A program made the position numbers and the translations under genes. A DNA stretch of 5,938 bases, from the NCBI GenBank assembly GCA_030740135.1, contig JASLXW010000264.1:1-5938 (forward strand). Direction: 5' to 3'. Each line of letters starts with the position of its first letter. Position 1 is the stretch's first letter. The DNA is from Nitrospinota bacterium (GTDB taxonomy: Bacteria; UBA8248; JACPRG01). The notes under the pieces were generated by a model. The model was given only the letters and a program-made list of their open reading frames with translations. It was not told where the DNA came from and did no database searches. This document shows, piece by piece, positions 4,848-5,938 of this stretch.

Positions 4848-5785
4848 TTTTTCTCTGGGGCGCCGTCACTCAAGAGGCCCCTCCAGGAATCCGTGGACCT
4901 CTCCTCTTCTTCAAGAGCCGAGGCGGCCGGGGCGTCGGCGGAGGACTTGAATTCCTCCTCTCCCAGCGCCCAGTTCACCTGCCGGAAGATCCCCCGCAGG
5001 ACCTTCACGTCCTTGAAGCTCAGGTCCGCTCGGGAGAACAGCCGCCTCAGGTGCGTCATCATCCGCTCGGGGTTCTGCGGGTCAAGGAAATCGATCCTCA
5101 GAAGGGTGTCCTTCATGTGAGCGAACAACCCGGCCAGCTCTTCGGCGGTGGCGACGGGGGTGGAGGGGGCGGGGGCGTTCGGCGGTTCCGCGCCGCTCCT
5201 CGCGACCTGGTAGACCTCGTAACAAATAATGAGGACGGCCATCGCCAGATTCAGAGAACCGAAACCGGAATGGGCGGGGATGAACGCCAGCTCGTGGCAG
5301 GAGCGCAGATGCTCGTTGGAAAGCCCGAAATTCTCCGGACCGAAAACCAGGGCCACGGGGCGCCGCCGGGCCGATTGGAGGATTCGCTCCACGATGCCCT
5401 TGGCGGTGACCGTCACGTGCCGGAACTTGCCCTGACGCCGCGTCGTCCCGACCACCAGGGCGCAATCCGCGACCGCCTCGGCCAGGTTCGCGTAGACCGG
5501 AGCGCGGAAGAGCATGTCCTTGGCGTACATCGCCATCTTCCGGGCCTCGGCGTTCACATGCTCGGTGGGGCGGCCGGAGAAGACCAGCCGCAGGTCGGTG
5601 AGCCCCATGTTCATCATCGCCCGGGCCGAGGCGCCGATGTTGCCCGAGTATTGCGGATCGACCAGGACGACGCGGATATTTTGGAGGGCCTCCGTATCGC
5701 GTTCGGAACCCGCTCCGCTCCGAGGGGATCCGGCCCGCCCCCCATCCGGAGACTGCTTGGGAACATCACCTGAGGAATGGCTCAT
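4844..5785 (-). CDS. trmJ: TrmJ-type tRNA (cytidine/uridine-32 2'-O)-methyltransferase
   Basis: SPOUT-class, S-adenosylmethionine-dependent enzyme; characterised TrmJ methylates the ribose of residue 32 in tRNA anticodon loops. The three SPOUT motifs are visible: IRVVLVDPQYSGNIGASARAM (37-57), ALVFGPENFGLSNEHL (145-160), and FGSLNLAMAVLIICYEV (175-191), where the knotted AdoMet site lies. The TrmJ-specific helical tail is present at about 215-272 (MKDTLLRIDFLDP...MTHLRRLFSRADL...VLRGIFRQV). At 313 residues it is longer than the usual 240-260: the first 35 residues are Ser/Gly/Pro-rich and the last 40 acidic and low-complexity, likely disordered. Motif 2 has GPEN where E. coli has GRER; this variant is common in relatives. 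First gene of a three-gene operon with its own promoter. The ATG has only AAGG touching it, so the exact start is less certain. Confidence 0.93.
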   Translation of the reverse strand: MSHSSGDVPKQSPDGGRAGSPRSGAGSERDTEALQNIRVVLVDPQYSGNIGASARAMMNMGLTDLRLVFSGRPTEHVNAEARKMAMYAKDMLFRAPVYANLAEAVADCALVVGTTRRQGKFRHVTVTAKGIVERILQSARRRPVALVFGPENFGLSNEHLRSCHELAFIPAHSGFGSLNLAMAVLIICYEVYQVARSGAEPPNAPAPSTPVATAEELAGLFAHMKDTLLRIDFLDPQNPERMMTHLRRLFSRADLSFKDVKVLRGIFRQVNWALGEEEFKSSADAPAASALEEEERSTDSWRGLLSDGAPEKK

Positions 5786-5830
5786 CCTTGACGCTTCACT
5801 TTGGGGAGCGGAGGTTTACACGTTAGAAGG

Positions 5831-5859
5831 ATTATAGGTAGCGCGTCAGGGGCTGGCAA
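5831..5859 (-). promoter_or_regulatory. Near-consensus sigma70 promoter of the trmJ-ade-citE-like operon
   Basis: On the minus strand, TTGCCA (5859-5854, five of six matches to TTGACA) is separated by exactly 17 bases from a perfect TATAAT (5836-5831). Transcription would start near 5824, giving a leader of about 38 bases before the trmJ ATG at 5785. Spacing, quality and location all fit; it is the strongest promoter in the window. Confidence 0.85.
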
Positions 5860-5877
5860 TGAGCGTCCCATGGCGCC

Positions 5878-5936
5878 GGAGGAGAGACTACCCTGCCCCC
5901 TAAAGTTGTACCACTTTTTGAGTTAGTCTCTTCTCC
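5878..5936. repeat. Nested inverted repeats at the right edge
   Basis: GGAGGAGAGACTA (5878-5890) can pair with TAGTCTCTTCTCC (5924-5936) over 13 positions, twelve Watson-Crick and one G-U, around a 33-base loop. Inside the loop lies a near-palindrome, AAAGTTGTACCACTTT (5902-5917), with one mismatched pair around a central GTAC. The element lies upstream of the trmJ -35 box and so outside its transcript. Confidence 0.55.
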
Positions 5937-5938
5937 TC
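5889..5938. mobile_element. Possible terminal end of an IS3-family insertion sequence running off the right edge
   Basis: The stretch CCCTGCCCCC, then TAAAGTTGTACCACTTTTTG, resembles from memory the terminal inverted repeats of many IS3-family elements, which show a CTGnCCCC block followed by AAAGTTGnAC and a T-run. If so, the element begins near 5889 and its transposase genes lie beyond the window. Only about 50 bases are seen, the expected terminal TG is not clearly present, and no transposase codons can be read. Confidence 0.3.

Noticed and set aside
4826..5773. Plus-strand open frame of 315 codons
   Set aside because: Antisense to trmJ, whose three SPOUT motifs are clear.

Overview
The window is a GC-rich bacterial chromosomal segment. 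Coding regions favour G/C at third codon positions, while intergenic promoter regions are locally AT-rich. The clearest genes are housekeeping or metabolic: a 90-residue HU-type nucleoid protein, a TrmJ-type tRNA 2'-O-methyltransferase, an adenine deaminase and a divergent CitE/HpcH-HpaI-type lyase. Nothing in the sequence fixes the phylum. The style (high GC, short Gram-negative-type HU, strong Shine-Dalgarno sites, sigma70-like promoters) fits a proteobacterium-like or Desulfobacterota-like organism, and that assignment is only inference.

Layout. Positions 1-199 may hold the last 65 codons of a plus-strand gene entering from the left; this is weak. Positions 175-412 form an AT-rich segment with competing inverted repeats, followed by a long two-part hairpin and a T-tract that reads as an intrinsic terminator. 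It may be a small structured RNA or the leader/trailer of the left-hand gene. Positions 413-767 show no convincing gene. A possible 16-codon TTG mini-ORF (768-818) precedes an unrecognised protein of 247 residues (841-1581, plus). A 314-base spacer with a TTGACA-type promoter leads to the HU gene (1896-2168, plus), which ends at a very strong intrinsic terminator (2219-2271).

The right-hand 60% is one minus-strand operon running towards the HU gene: trmJ (5785-4844), ade (4847-3102, overlapping the trmJ stop by 4 bases) and a CitE-like gene (3050-2325, after a 51-base gap). A near-consensus promoter, TTGCCA-N17-TATAAT, sits directly upstream of trmJ. The operon therefore joins tRNA modification, purine base salvage (adenine to hypoxanthine) and a carbon-carbon lyase of unknown substrate. 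The functional link between the last gene and the others is not evident.

The last 60 bases carry nested inverted repeats and a sequence resembling the terminal repeat of an IS3-family insertion sequence. This could explain why the sequence stops there. I found no CRISPR array, tRNA, rRNA or defence system. The most unusual items are the structured element at 242-412, the unknown gene at 841-1581 with its mini-ORF, the adenine deaminase/CitE-like pairing, and the repeat-rich right edge.
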